Both the position numbers and the translations under genes were made by a program. Shown here in pieces: positions 1-13,900 of a DNA stretch of 64,000 bases. Position 1 is the stretch's first letter; every line of letters begins with the position of its first letter. The DNA comes from Ficedula albicollis (lineage: Eukaryota; Chordata; Aves; Passeriformes; Muscicapidae), in contig NC_021683.1 of assembly GCF_000247815.1 (NCBI RefSeq), positions 14,773,409-14,837,408 on the forward strand, in the 5' to 3' direction. The notes under the pieces are model-generated. The model saw only the letters and a program-made list of their open reading frames with translations. It was not told the origin of the DNA and did not search any database.

Positions 1-3000
1 GTTGAAGCTCACTTTGTTGGAATATGTTGGGTTTTTGTTCCACCATGGAATCCTGTAAAGTTGCATAGCTCTTGCCTTGGTCCTTTTGCCAGGTTTACAG
101 CTGTATCCCTGTCCTTAAAGAAAATTAAGAAAGGTCTCTCCATCTTTACAGCAGATGGTATGTTACTAAATAAGGGGTTTTAAATAAAACTGGGATGGTT
201 TTGGTTCTCTTTCCTATATCCTCACTAAGCACTAAATTTTCTGTCTAACTGGGGCTGTACATCTCTGTCTAAGCAGGACTAGTAAAACAGCCTAAAATTG
301 TTTAAAATATCTTCAAGTCTCCTGATGATGTGTCTTTGTGCAGTTACTGAAGTTCAGCCTCACCAAGAGATAGAAAATCTTTGAAATTAGTTACCTTCCA
401 TGAAGGAGGGAATGCACTGGCTGATTAGATTGCTCTCCTTATCAGGGTATGAGCAGTGGTGAGAGAAGCAGGAGCTGGGCCAGACTGGGCTGCCCTCTCT
501 CACTGGGGTGACTGCACTGCCTCCAGAATCAGTGTGTTCCTGGCACTGCAGTGTCTGCAAGGGCCTGGGAACGGCAGGGCACAAAATATGGAATGATGGC
601 CCATTACACAGGCAGTGGCAGGCTCAGCAGCCAGCTCTGTCTCTGTACCTAGAACTTTCACTTACTCTCTAGGTTAAATAATTTTTGGTAGCAGCATCCA
701 TGATAATCTGTTGCCTAAAAGTCCTTGGCTTTTCTAGCAGGGGAAATATATTGGGCTAGTCAGGTTGTCTTCTGTGATTCCTGTCAGTTTAAATTGTATA
801 ACCTTTTAGTGAGCTCTGAACCTCACCTGTCGAAGTCAATTTAATCATGTGTCTTTGCAAGGCTTCACAACTCCAGAGTTCTTTCAGCTGAGAAAACTAA
901 TTGAAAAAAGTTGGCAAATACTTCACTTAAGAGTAAGTAAACTTAGAGAAGAAATATATCTTCTGCATGTTGTTCATCTTAACTTCCTTCAGATGAGTTC
1001 TGCTGAAAATATTCACCCCTAAGGCAGCCCTTTGTCTTTTCTAGCTCTGCATTTGACTGGTTCTCAGAGACCAAGATCTGTGGAAAGTAATTAAATTAAA
1101 TCTTTTTTCCTAATTGGACTGGGTCTGCGTAGTTGTTGTCCATTTCCTTCAGACATCTCAACACAGAATAAACTATTTCCCCTTGGATTTCAAGTCTCCT
1201 ATTTTCTTTCAATCAAGATACTATGGGATGTCTCAGGAGCACATGCTGCCTCGTCCCCTGCCTTTGTTACAGGATGAGCACGCTACTGGACATGAAAAAG
1301 TGTTCAGAGAACACATGTTAAAGTCAGGGCAGAAAGATGGCTATTTAAATCAACCTTTCAAGAAAAATGAAGATTCCCATTTACAAGAGTTCTAAAATCT
1401 AGGAACCCAAATGTATGTTGTGAAGGAAAATTAGGGGCAAGAGGCAATCAACAAAGTTCTTGAAAAGAAATTTTTGAAGCTGAGAAAAAAGCTGTTCTCA
1501 GCACCTACTGCAGAGTGGCCTTATTAGCTTTGAGGCTGGGCTCTCCAAGGGGGAAGAGGCTTATCCATCCTGCTCAGTGTTTGGTATTGCTATCCTGACC
1601 AAAGCATCAACTCTCCTCCCTTGTGGAATGGAGTTATCAGCAGGCCCAGCACTGCCTAAAGCAGGAGGGAGCCAGAGGCAGGGCAGGCTGGACAGCCCTT
1701 GTCCATGATGAGTTTTCTTAGGTTTTGAATCTTCTTTCTCCATTGTAGAGCAGAGAAGAGCCTGGTAATTTAGAGAGCAGTGCACAGGAACCTATCAGAG
1801 GAAGGCAGTGGCACTTCACCTGCTGAGGAGCCCTGGAAGAGAAGATTCACTGCATGTGTATCATCCAACCTCAATTTCAGCTTGTCTCTAGGGAAGGAAG
1901 GACCCAACACATAAATCCACTCATAATGCAATCTGAATTCTGGAGTCCTTGTTTCATAATGTATCAGATCCCATTTTCTTGCAAGAAGGGTCCATGTGGT
2001 GAGACTGGGAGAGCTGCAGCTGCATTGGCGAGCAGTACTTGTGATTTCACTCCATCAGAATCACTCAGGAGCTGCTCAGCAAAATGAATAAGAAAAGGTC
2101 TGGTGTAATTGACAGTAAAAGGCCTCTGAATTGAGTTACTCCTGCTATTCCTTTTGGAGTTTCTGATTAGAGTGTAATGGCTGCTCGGTAGCAGTCTGTA
2201 ACAAAACTGCCATTTTTCCTCATCCCTGTATTTTTGGTTTCCTGATGCCAGTGTTAGGAGCAGCTCAGTGATTTCATGGACTCAGTGCTGCATAGGTCCT
2301 TCCAGTTTGTAATTAAGCTGTTATCTCACAATTCCTAGTGCTTATTTGACTTCAGCACACAATATGCCTGTTGACTTAGAATTCATTGATGGCAACAAAC
2401 TGGCTGAGGTTATAATTTGTCAGCTGGGTTCACTGGGCACAGGAATTGTCTTGACTGATAGATTTCACACAAAGTTCAGGAGCCAAATACACAGCAGGCA
2501 GTGCCCCAGCCAGGTAGTATTTCTCAGTGCTAGTGTAAGTGCCCCAAAAACACATCAATCTGGGAGAGACATTGAAACTCTGGCAGTTCACCATGCACTT
2601 AGAACATATGCACTTATGTGAATTTCAGGCAAAGCACAGTAAAAGTTTCTTTTGCTACAGAGGCATTCATGCAGAATGAATAAAGAAGATAAATTGTCTT
2701 TTAGAAAGGAGGGAGGGTTTCCAATATTCCTAGCAACCTTTATGGTTTTATGTCAAGCAGTAGTGGGAGGGAGGAAATAGTTCTCTTCTAAGGGATCTTT
2801 CCTTAAAGGATATGATAGATGATTAAGGTGCACAGAAAGCTTCAATAGTATATATGTGAAAAGTTCCCCCAGCAAGGGCTCATTGTAAAACAAATGTGCT
2901 GCTTTAAGGATAATGGCATGGTATTATTTATGTAGACAGTTCCAGCAGTTCCCAAAGAGAAGTAAATGCTGTAATCATACCCATAAAGGCCTGCCTGCTT

Positions 3001-6000
3001 GCTTGCACATTATTTGGCATTAATTTTAGTACAGAATAATTATCAAAGGAACATTTGGATTTATTATCTGTAAAGGCAATTTTAAATGAGGTATGAATTC
3101 AATACAGTAAGTGTTCTTCTCTCAGCAGTGTGAATCCAAAATAGAGTCGTCGTCTTTCACCCGCTAAGTCAAGCTGTGCCTGGGCATATGGAGATTTTCA
3201 TAATATATTCTGTTCAAGAATCAGATAGCAGTAAATATTTGTGAAAGTGATAATCAGCAACTGTTTCTGAGAGCAGGAACAATGTACTGTAAGATTTTGA
3301 AATGAATCCCTACAGCTAGTGCTCCTCCTTGGGTGCTGAAGGCTTGGCTTGGTTTGAGCTCTTTTGGGGAAAGAAGGAGGCAGGAGAGTGGTGTTAAAAC
3401 ACTGAGAGAAGGGATGCAAGATAAGAGCCTGAGTTAACACTTCTCACTACCATGATCACCTGCAGTGAAATGTTCACCTAAAATTTCAGCTCTGCCATTT
3501 TTCAGCTTCTAAAAGCAAATGGCTTAGGAGATGGTACAAGCCATCTGTACTGCTGCAGCCAGTAGGTTTTATTGGGCTATTTTTGTTCTCACTGGACTAA
3601 ACTCTGCTCCTGGTTTGCTAGACAGCTGAGAAGTGTCCTTTTCCATCTGCCCAGGCCAAGTAATTTATTTTGCTCTTCAGGCTTGAAATCTGCTTTATGT
3701 CCTCACATCCTCAAGTCTTGACAGGGCTGTAATGGGCATTGTACAGTGCTAACCAGAAAAGCCACGTTCAAGAATCAATTCAGATCACCCCACTTTTGAT
3801 CCTTTTTGATCAGAGTAAGCCAGCAGAAGAGTGACTTCCCTTTGCTCCATGCACTGGTGTTTGCCCAGGAACCCATGGCACTTCCAAGTGCCTTTCAGGT
3901 GAGTTCTCAGCAATTGCCTCTCTTTCAGTGATCCCCTGGTGTCTGGGAAGAGCTCTTAGAGACAGCCAGGGGAGCTGACTCAGGTCTTTCTCTTGTCACT
4001 CTCAGGTCGTGAGTCTGGCTGGTTTTGAACAAGACCTGATAATCTTCTGTCTGTACATCTGCTTTAGTTAGTTAGTTAGTTAGTTATGTATTTATTTAAT
4101 AGTAATTGTAGATAGTCTGGGCTGGCAAACATTGCCAGGGTCAAAAGTGCCTGCACAAATATAAAGAGTGGTGTTGAGCAAATCAAAACTGGCAATTCTC
4201 AGGACTCAACCCCCATTTTGGAATTTTTGAAGGAAAAAAAATTAGCTTTAAAACCCACAGGGCATTAAAACTTTTAAAGTAGGAGAAGAACAGTGTAGCA
4301 ATTCTGAACAGTAATGATCAGCACTGCCAGTCATGAACTCTACTTTTCAGAGCTTCTCCTGGATGTAGAAATACTGGCAGGAAAGTACAGCAACCTGGAC
4401 AAAAATCTTTGTTTCCTATCTCAAAGCAATTGATTAGAGCAGAAACCTTGAAATCAGAGAGTTATGGTGCTCACAGTTCTGAAAGCAGACATAACAAAGT
4501 GATTGGTAGAGGACTGGTTAAGTAATTTATCCCTTCTTTCTGCCCATGGTTTTCTTATAATCAGTGCAGCATTCCCCATGTGGATGAAAAGAGACTGTGC
4601 TGTCATGAGCAAGATATTGATGTCAGTCTCTAAAAGCCAGTGCCAACAAGAGGATTTGGTAGAGCCAGCACAGAGGACAGGGTGACATCGAAAGGGAAAG
4701 GACCTGAGGGCAGTGCAGAGAAGAGAGGGAAAGCTGGTGCTTAGACAGCTTTTGGGATGGAGATACAAGAGCAATAGAAAAGCTTAAGAGGGACAGCTCA
4801 GGCAAAGAGAGGAAGAGAATGGCACTGTCAGTGAGGAGAACAGGATTCATGGCACCGTGACAAAAGAAGGAGTAGACCAGATTTCCATGTGGTGTAACGT
4901 GGTGCTGTGACCAATCTGATTTTCACCAGGAGAGAATCCATCTCACCCTTTCCAAAGGGGCTGCTGGGCTTGTTGGGCTGAGAAACTCTGTGAGCAGCTG
5001 TGGCCCTGATGCAGGAGTTACAGGGGGGTGTCCAGGCACCAGCACCATGCTGGAGGTCAGAATTAGATGATCATAATTTTCCCCTCTGGCTTTAAAATCT
5101 ATTAACAGCTCTTTTACGATGCTGGTCATTTATCACTGCAATGCAGACTGCAGGACTAGGACCACCATGATATACTTCATAGATAATTCATTTCCATTAG
5201 TTCACAGCTAAACTTAATTTAAAAGAATTGCTTAAAAATTGATTATAAGGGAGAAAAACTAGAGACTTTCCAGTGTAGAACTATTTTGAGGAGGGGGTGG
5301 GGGAAGGAATTTCTAGAGCTGTGAGTTGGATGTAGATGTCTGACCCTTGGTTGTGCCCCACATTTTAGTTGTATCTTACATTTTACCACCCATCCCAGGA
5401 CACAATTGTCCCACAGAAGGATAAGGAAGATCTTCTAATGATATAGGGAAATGTTGGCATTGTTTTTCCACTTGTGTAGATTACAGTAATTTTTTTTTTC
5501 CTGAGAACTTAATCTTCTGTATTAAATTAAGTCAAATAATCTTGTCACTATAAAAATAATTACCATAACTTTCTGAAAACAACACAGGAAATAAAAGATT
5601 TTTTAACCCCCCAAACTCACACTTTTCTTTCCAGCATTATTTTAATGATTAAAACAGGGTTAGATTTAGAGCTCCAATTAAGATGAAAGCACAGGAATGA
5701 CCAGCTTTATATTTTGAACGTATCTGCTGTTGTTGATGCTGCTGATGGGTTCCACAGGCGGGAGTACTAATTAGTCTAAGACCAGATGAAACTAGATTTT
5801 CTTTCAGGTAGATATTAGGAAAAAAAAAAATAAAAGAGAGAGAGAGAACAAATATGTAGAGAATAAAAGAGCAAAATCTTGTTGTTTTTTTGGCCTAAGA
5901 ACCCAGAGACAAGGAATCAGCTCCTCCAGGTCACATGTCACTACTGAATGTGCTCCCCAAATGTCTGTCATCAGCCCAAACTCTGTCTCCTCCAGCCCAG

Positions 6001-9000
6001 GCTGCCCAGCCCCAAGCACAGAAACGGTCCCCAAGCACAGAAGTGGGAGAGGAAGCAATGACCCTTAACCAGTAATATCCCTTTGCATCTCTTAGAAGAA
6101 GTAGCACTATTTTTAGAAGTTTTCTTTGTAAGAATTACTTATATTCCTGTGTTCTTTGGCACAGATCCATTAAGCTAATGTACTTTACTGTATGACCAAT
6201 ACAAAATACAAACTGCACTAATATGACTGATTGCAAGTTACTGGTTGCTGACACACACAGAGCCAGGGTTTAAATCTGTGTTGGAGGAAACTCTACTCCC
6301 TGTGCATTTTCTTCACTGGGACCATAAGCCCTTAATGGAGCTTCCCAGTGGAATTCCCACAAGGGAGCAGCTAAAGCTGAAATGACTGTGACTGGCACCA
6401 TCCCTGCCTGTAGACAGAGCTACTCTCAGATTAGCCAAGGCCTGAGTGCTTGGATAAATCAGGACAGCAGGAAATGACCCAGTATTTGTAGAATGCATTT
6501 TGAGATGGGAAGTTTATTTTCTCCTAGAAACTCTCCTGTTTTCCACTGTTAAACTACTACACTGTTACCAACCACAGCAGCAGTTCCACAGCAGTCCTGA
6601 GAAGCATCCTGAGACCAGCTGGCTTTGCTCACACAGTCCTTGCTGCCTTGTCCTGTCAAAGGGCTGAAGGGACCAGGCTCCCACAAAGACCCAGCACGTG
6701 TGTGTTCCTTTCCAGTGTCAGGATGCCTGGATTTATTCCCCAGCCGTGCCTGGTGATGTTTCCAACATCCTCTGCACAGCTCTGGGATTTGTTTATTTGT
6801 TTACAGCAGCAGCTTCAACAAGAGGTGGGAGCAGGAAGCATCACAGAGCTGATGTAAAGAGAGCAAGAGTCTTTTGTAATTCCTTGTAGCTCTTTCAAGT
6901 ACATCCATTTGTTTGACACTGATGCTGTTGTGTATTTTAACCAAATACACACAAACAAAGGAGCCAGTCCTGGAGCCTTTGCTTATTCAGTGTTTGGGAA
7001 AAGACTTCCACATGTTCTTTATAGATGTTTAAACTCTTTCAATGTAAATTTTAATTTTACATCTAAAATGAGGGAGTGTATCTCCCTGCCAGGATCTGAA
7101 GCCTGATCTGGAGGAGAAAGTTAAATGAACATATTGATGCCTGCGACTGACAGCTCTCCTGAGATGTTTTGACACTCAGGGAAGGATGCCAGCTTTGTAC
7201 TCCAGTTTTAGGATATTCCTAAGCCTTGTCCTGCACATTTGGTAAAGTGAGGGATTAAGTAAGAATATTCACATTGCTTTTGTGGAGAAAAGTCTCTAAA
7301 TGTAGAAGTAAATTTCCCTCTTTCTCCTGCCATTATCTAGCATCTCCCAGGATTTTCTGTTTGTGTGACATCACTAATTTGCTATTCTGACACCCTTTGA
7401 TATCATTCCAATCCATCACAAACTCTAAACATTATGCTTGTGCATGTGTTGTGCTCCTTTATTTTTTAAATAGATGTACACAAATGAATCCTGACTTCAG
7501 GCCTAATACCTGATTTACACAGATGCAGATGGGTTATTATGCCTTTAATTTGCAAGCATGGTTGATATAATTAAAGACATTTCTGCTTTTTAGCCACACA
7601 ATTGCATATGGCTTTTTAGAAAGAATGATACTCCTGAAGGATTTTTCCCCACTAATGAACATAATGATTGAACATCAGGTACAGAACCATTCTGCAGGCA
7701 AGAGAGTGATATTCCAGTAAAATCTCACATGGGTTGGTAGTTGCATGGTCTGGAAATAGCATTATTACCTAACAGACCTGATTTTTGCTGGCCATCCTGA
7801 TGTACTGCCCTTCCTTTTGGGTGATGGAGGGGAATGTACAGGAGCACAAACATAAGATAGTCCATAAATATAACACTGCTCACTTAAATGATCTTTTCAA
7901 AAAGTAAAAACTTTCTTAAAAATGCTTAAATGCCATATAATCTATTTCACTCCCTCAGTAAAAGCAGAAACAGCTTAAAAATTTCAATAATTTTGTGTAG
8001 AATATTCCCAAGCAAGTCATCTGTATGCTGGATTTCCACTTGATGCAATATGAAACCACAGAGATACCTTATCATACTCCAAAGGCTGACATTATAAGGC
8101 ACTACTGGAAATATTGCAGAACTCTGCACAGCAAAGAACATTCAGCCAAGCAGCTGGTGACAGTCCTGTGTTCTTAAACATGGACACCTTTGCTGCTTCA
8201 GTATTATTACTTCAGGAGAGCAGAACCTAGCCCATAATATTTATATCATTTTTAAGTGTCATGGGGGAAAAAATCCAAAATGAAAGGAAAAAAAAAAATC
8301 AGGGGTGGAGTGGTGGGGAGAAAAAACAATCTAGCTGGGAAAGCTCCAGGGACTCAGTTCTTGCATGCTGACATTTTCACCGTGAAAGCTTCTTTTAATG
8401 CTGGGCTGTGCAAACAAACACAGGGATGTCTCTGCTTCAGAGAAATTAGAGGCTGACCTGATCGAGCCCATCCTCTCACCCCAGCAGAGCACTTGCACTG
8501 GGTGCTGGCAAGGGCAGTGTCCCCAGCGTGGCAGGGGGGTGGCACTGCTGGCACCATATCTGTCCAAACAGGGTGTAACAAAAACCTGGGGCTGATCTCT
8601 AAAAACTGCTGGGTTTGATACAAGGTGTGGGTTGGTTTTGAGATTTTGTCTTTCTTCTTTGTCTAAAACTTGATATTTAAATTGTGGCTTCCTTAGGGAA
8701 GGCTGCACTTTCAGATACCTCTTGTTTTCAAGTAAGATCTCAAGCTTTTATGCCTGGTTTTCCTGAAGCCTTTGGAACTGCATATGATTTTCCCATGGAA
8801 TCAGAAATAGTGTTTATGTAGGTTTTAAAATAATTGGTTTTAAAACATCTCCCAGTGGCTAAATCCTTTGCTTGCAGATGATAAGGAAACATTTTTTTGC
8901 TGGATGTTTACTGCTGTTTTCATGGCTTTATGAATCTAAGCTTTAATTTTTCTTCCCATTTGTGCTCATGTCCAAAGGTGTTAAAGTTGAACTATTGTAA

Positions 9001-10030
9001 AATTAATTGCATTGGGAAACACAGTGTTATTTTTCACCATATCTGATGCTCATATTGTAGCTGAGGGAGGGAGGGAGGGGGATGGAAGGGGAGGTTTCTG
9101 AATGTTGTAGCAGACAAGCTGCTTGTTTCCTTCACTGATAAAGAGAGTGATTCCTTCAAAGTGGAGTAGAAAGATGGCTTGGGGCTTTGGCTGTGAATAG
9201 CATCACACACAGCTGCACCAGGAGCAGAGTCAATATCATGCTTTGTGGCCTCTGAGTGTCTGGGAATGAATGCTTTATGGTCACGTTTAGAGCAGGCTGA
9301 ACCACATCCAAACGAGCAAAATATTCTGAAAACTCAAACCTTTGCAGAATGTCCTATATATTCTATACTAATAAGAACTGTAGAAAAAAAAATGGCTCTG
9401 AAGACTTACACTGACACATAAACACATATAGATGCTAATGAGTATAAGGAGCAGTGGAAGAGAGGAGGCAGATTTAGATGTGAATGCAGGAAGGGAAAGC
9501 TAAACACAGTTGGACTGTTGTAGCCAGAAAATGAATTAGTACTGCATTTCTCTGCCAAACACAGAATATCCATCTCATTTTTAAGTTTTTTCCTGAGCCA
9601 TGGATATAGAGCTAAATAGATGTGATAAAAGGTCAGGGGTTTTAAACTCCACACTGAAACAATAAAAAAGACAAGACTAATTGTCCTGAGACCTTTTGCA
9701 GCTCATGGGAAGGACAAAGACAACTTTGGTGTGGTAATTTAGACCTGATCCTGTTTCATGGAATTCAGGGAAGTATTGCCCTCATCTTGTCCTTCAGAGG
9801 AAGAGATTTCTTCCTTACCTGGACATTTACAAACTCTCTGCTCAAACACTTTCCAGGCAGGACAGGAAGTTAACAATGATACTGCTAAATTTAGTGTGAT
9901 TTTCAAACCTCCCCATCTTAATTATCAGAGTCTCTGAAGGTTTATTTGTCTCTTGGGGCTTGCTGTTTTCTCAAAATATAATAAATCCCATTCCTCTGCC
10001 AGTAATGACAAAACTATACGGGGAAAAGTA
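1..10030. other. intergenic DNA, no gene recognised
   Basis: AT-rich single-copy-looking sequence. Open frames here are short and show no family resemblance. Besides the TTAG microsatellite there are only simple A/T and GA tracts (for example 5819-5847). Confidence 0.65.
4064..4086. repeat. short (TTAG) microsatellite
   Basis: Almost six tandem TTAG units. Too short to mean more than replication slippage. Confidence 0.85.
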
Positions 10031-10965
10031 GGATAGGATAGGATAGGATAGGATAGGATAGGATAGGATAGGATAGGATAGGATAGGATAGGATAGGATA
10101 GGATAGGATAGGATAGGATAGGATAGGATAGGATAGGATAGGATAGGATAGGATAGGATAGGATAGGATAGGATAGGATAGGATAGGATAGGATAGGATA
10201 GGATAGGATAGGATAGGATAGGATAGGATAGGATAGGATAGGATAGGATAGGATAGGATAGGATAGGATAGGATAGGATAGGATAGGATAGGATAGGATA
10301 GGATAGGATAGGATAGGATAGGATAGGATAGGATAGGATAGGATAGGATAGGATAGGATAGGATAGGATAGGATAGGATAGGATAGGATAGGATAGGATA
10401 GGATAGGATAGGATAGGATAGGATAGGATAGGATAGGATAGGATAGGATAGGATAGGATAGGATAGGATAGGATAGGATAGGATAGGATAGGATAGGATA
10501 GGATAGGATAGGATAGGATAGGATAGGATAGGATAGGATAGGATAGGATAGGATAGGATAGGATAGGATAGGATAGGATAGGATAGGATAGGATAGGATA
10601 GGATAGGATAGGATAGGATAGGATAGGATAGGATAGGATAGGATAGGATAGGATAGGATAGGATAGGATAGGATAGGATAGGATAGGATAGGATAGGATA
10701 GGATAGGATAGGATAGGATAGGATAGGATAGGATAGGATAGGATAGGATAGGATAGGATAGGATAGGATAGGATAGGATAGGATAGGATAGGATAGGATA
10801 GGATAGGATAGGATAGGATAGGATAGGATAGGATAGGATAGGATAGGATAGGATAGGATAGGATAGGATAGGATAGGATAGGATAGGATAGGATAGGATA
10901 GGATAGGATAGGATAGGATAGGATAGGATAGGATAGGATAGGATAGGATAGGATAGGATAGGATA
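10031..10965. repeat. (GGATA)187 perfect pentanucleotide array
   Basis: 935 bp of uninterrupted GGATA units with no substitution, flanked on the right by the decayed edge GGATAGAACAGAAAC. The long reverse-strand frames reading repeated ILSYP are by-products of the repeat and not genes. Confidence 0.98.
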
Positions 10966-13900
10966 GAACAGAAACAACAAAAAACCCACAAAAAATAAAC
11001 AGCACTGTGAAAAGTAAAGGGCCAAAGTCCACATAAATTTCTGAGATTACAAGAATTGACCCTCTCTGCAGACAGATTTGCCCCCATCTGCAGAGAAACC
11101 ATAACCTGGTTCTTCCACTTGCTTGTCCTTCCCCTGGTGCCCATCTTAGAGGGTGTCTCACCCCTGCCCCATGACCTTCCCCAGCTTTCCCCTTCCTGCT
11201 GCCTCTCCACAGGGCTTCACCCTCCCCACTGCTCCTGCACAACGCTGAGAGTCTGGCAGTGCAGGGGGACCAGCCTGGGCTCTGTCCCACCTTGCTGGCC
11301 CTGGAGCAGGTCCTGCTGTGCTGGGCTGGAGCCCTGGTGTGCTGCCAAGGAGAGGCAGCTCAGGCACACTGTGTCAGCTCCATGGCAGCACACAGGGCTT
11401 GTTCTGCTCCAGACTACTCCTCATAAATGTGATTTATGAGGGCTTCTTTTCCCAAGATGGTTTTGAAGAAATGACGTTGATATCTATATCTATCACATAT
11501 AAAAAGCAGAGTGTGGTGGTTTCTTGTTTAGTTTTTGTTTGATTTTTTTTTTCCCCTTAATATCAGATATCTCTGTGGAACAAATACAGAATTTCTCCTT
11601 TTTTTTCTGTTTTAAAGTGTGGTATTATGCCCTGGATCAAATTTCAACATTACCATACAATATTTCACTTGCCCTGTGTAGTGTTGCAGTGGTGAATACT
11701 GAGATAAAGCTACAGAAATCTGAAATCAAGAAGTTTTTTATCTATTTTAAAACTGCTCAAAGTCATTCTAAAGTTATAAATAAAGAAGGTATATTCTCTG
11801 GAAAAAAAGCAGACATTCACCACAGTTTGTTTATTCTTCTTTGTTTGCAAAATAGTCCTCCTTTCACCTTAATAAATAGAAGAATTAATGAAAGCTTTTT
11901 TTGGCACCCTGGCTATTGCTTGTATATAGCCATCAAAAGGAAATGTGAACAGGATTGACAATTTCATTTATCTTTGTGATAGAAATGCAAAGTAAAGAAT
12001 TTGTAGCAAGTTCTGTACACTTCATAATAAAAGGGCAGCAAGAAACCCTTTTCCAGCCAGTGCAATTTATTTACCTCTTTTCAAAATCAACTTCTTATTG
12101 TGTGCCTACAAATCTGCCTGCTCTGAATACGCATTCAAAGAGAAAGAAAACAGGGCAACTTTCAAAAGGATATTAGATAGGAAATTGCAAAAAGTACTTT
12201 GTAATTAGTTGGAAGTTTTGTCAAATTGGACAGTTGATTTTTGTGCATTTCAATAAGGTATAAAAATGCACTCAGCTGATGGCCACAGGAAAAGGAGCCA
12301 GCATGAGACCAGCAAGGTCCATTCCTGCCTTCAGCAGCACCAGCTGCTGTGTCCATCCCCAGGAAAGGGGCAAAGGCTCTCATCTGCAGAGGGTCAAAGA
12401 ACAGAGGAAATGATGACTCTGAGGCAGAACTGATCATATATGCTGTGATTAGATACTGTTATGTGAAAAGCAGCATAAGATGAAGGAGCTGAAATGAAGA
12501 CTTTGAAGTTCTCCTTCTCCATCTCAGGGGCTTTTCCCTTTGTGCTCCCTGAGGATGGAGATTGTTAGCTGTCTCCTGTGGGTGATTCCAAACAATCAAC
12601 ACCACTGCTTAGAAATGCACAATTTTACTACAACAGCTTGGAAGAAATGACCTAAACCTATCTGCCCCCACCTGCTGTGTCCCACCTGCTCAGGTGGGTG
12701 TGTTGGCCCTCACTGGGGCAGGCAGGGACCACATGTGCATCTGTGTGAATTCCTGGCTCATCCCAAGCTGGAAGAAGGCCCTAGGGTGAGCTAGCCAATA
12801 TCTGGAGCCTTGAAAGCCATTTCCTGCTCAGGTGGTTGGGGAAAGGAGCCATTCAGTTCCATGAGCAGGCAATTCCAGCACTTCCCAATCAGAACAAATG
12901 CCAGTAATAAATTTATATAAAATGTAATCAGGGTTTGTTACAGGAATAGAATAAAAATTTACTTCTTGGGTTGAGGCGTAAAGCATCAACCAAAAGTTGC
13001 AGAAATAATTCGTTATGGGCACAAGCAAGGTAATTTTTTCAAACACAAATGCTGCAGTGCCCATCAAGCACTTGCCAGAGAATTCCAGATAATCAGCCAG
13101 GAGAGGACTAATGACAATGAGCAGCTGGGGGAAAAATAACACTCTCCATGCCACTCCAAGCTCGTATTTCCACAAGGTCCTAATCAAAGAATGGATCCCC
13201 ACCACTTCTGTTTGACTAAACCAAAGGTTTATGTGGCTCTTTGTCCTGGAGATAAGGTACAGTCTCTTCACAGAGGTTGTTAACCTCAACTCACAAAACC
13301 TCCAGTCCAAAGACAGGGACAAAACCAAAACCATAGCTGAGTCCAAGACAGGAAAGATTCTTGGCATTCAGTTTGGCAGCATGAGCATGTGGTATCAGGA
13401 GCACGTTCTTCCTTTGTCCCTAAACACCAGCACAAATCAAATGTGGAAAAATACAATTCTTCAGTAGAAACAACACTGTGTTTCATGTGCTTTCTCTGTT
13501 TGGCAGTTCATTGAATTTGCAAAAAGCTGACAAATCTAACCAGCCATTAAAGTGTGTAATAACAGTGATAACTAAAAAGCATGCTTTGAGGGAGCACACA
13601 CAGGCAAATGCAGACGAGGAAGAAACATAAGTAGAATTTCTGACTCATGATGAAGAGATTGAATAATTTGGTCAGACAGTTTTAGTAATTCGTCATTTAT
13701 TCATTAGCTTGTACTGCAGCATACTCCTATTTATTTTGAGTGCAATGGCAAAGTACAGCTGCACAGAATGTAGGCAGGAGCTAGATAAAGGATAGTTTTA
13801 GGAAAGGTGCTATCCTAGATTTGAAAGCAGACATTTCTATAATTAACAGTGGATTCACCACATCCAAAACATTCACTTGTGTAAAATGCCCTCATATATT

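Noticed and set aside
4064..4086. (TTAG)n resembling an interstitial telomere-like repeat
   Set aside because: Fewer than six units, and vertebrate telomeres are TTAGGG. Simple slippage is sufficient.
9925..11290. Reverse-strand frames of 369-439 codons with repeated ILSYP
   Set aside because: Every frame across a perfect GGATA array is open. No coding signature beyond the repeat.
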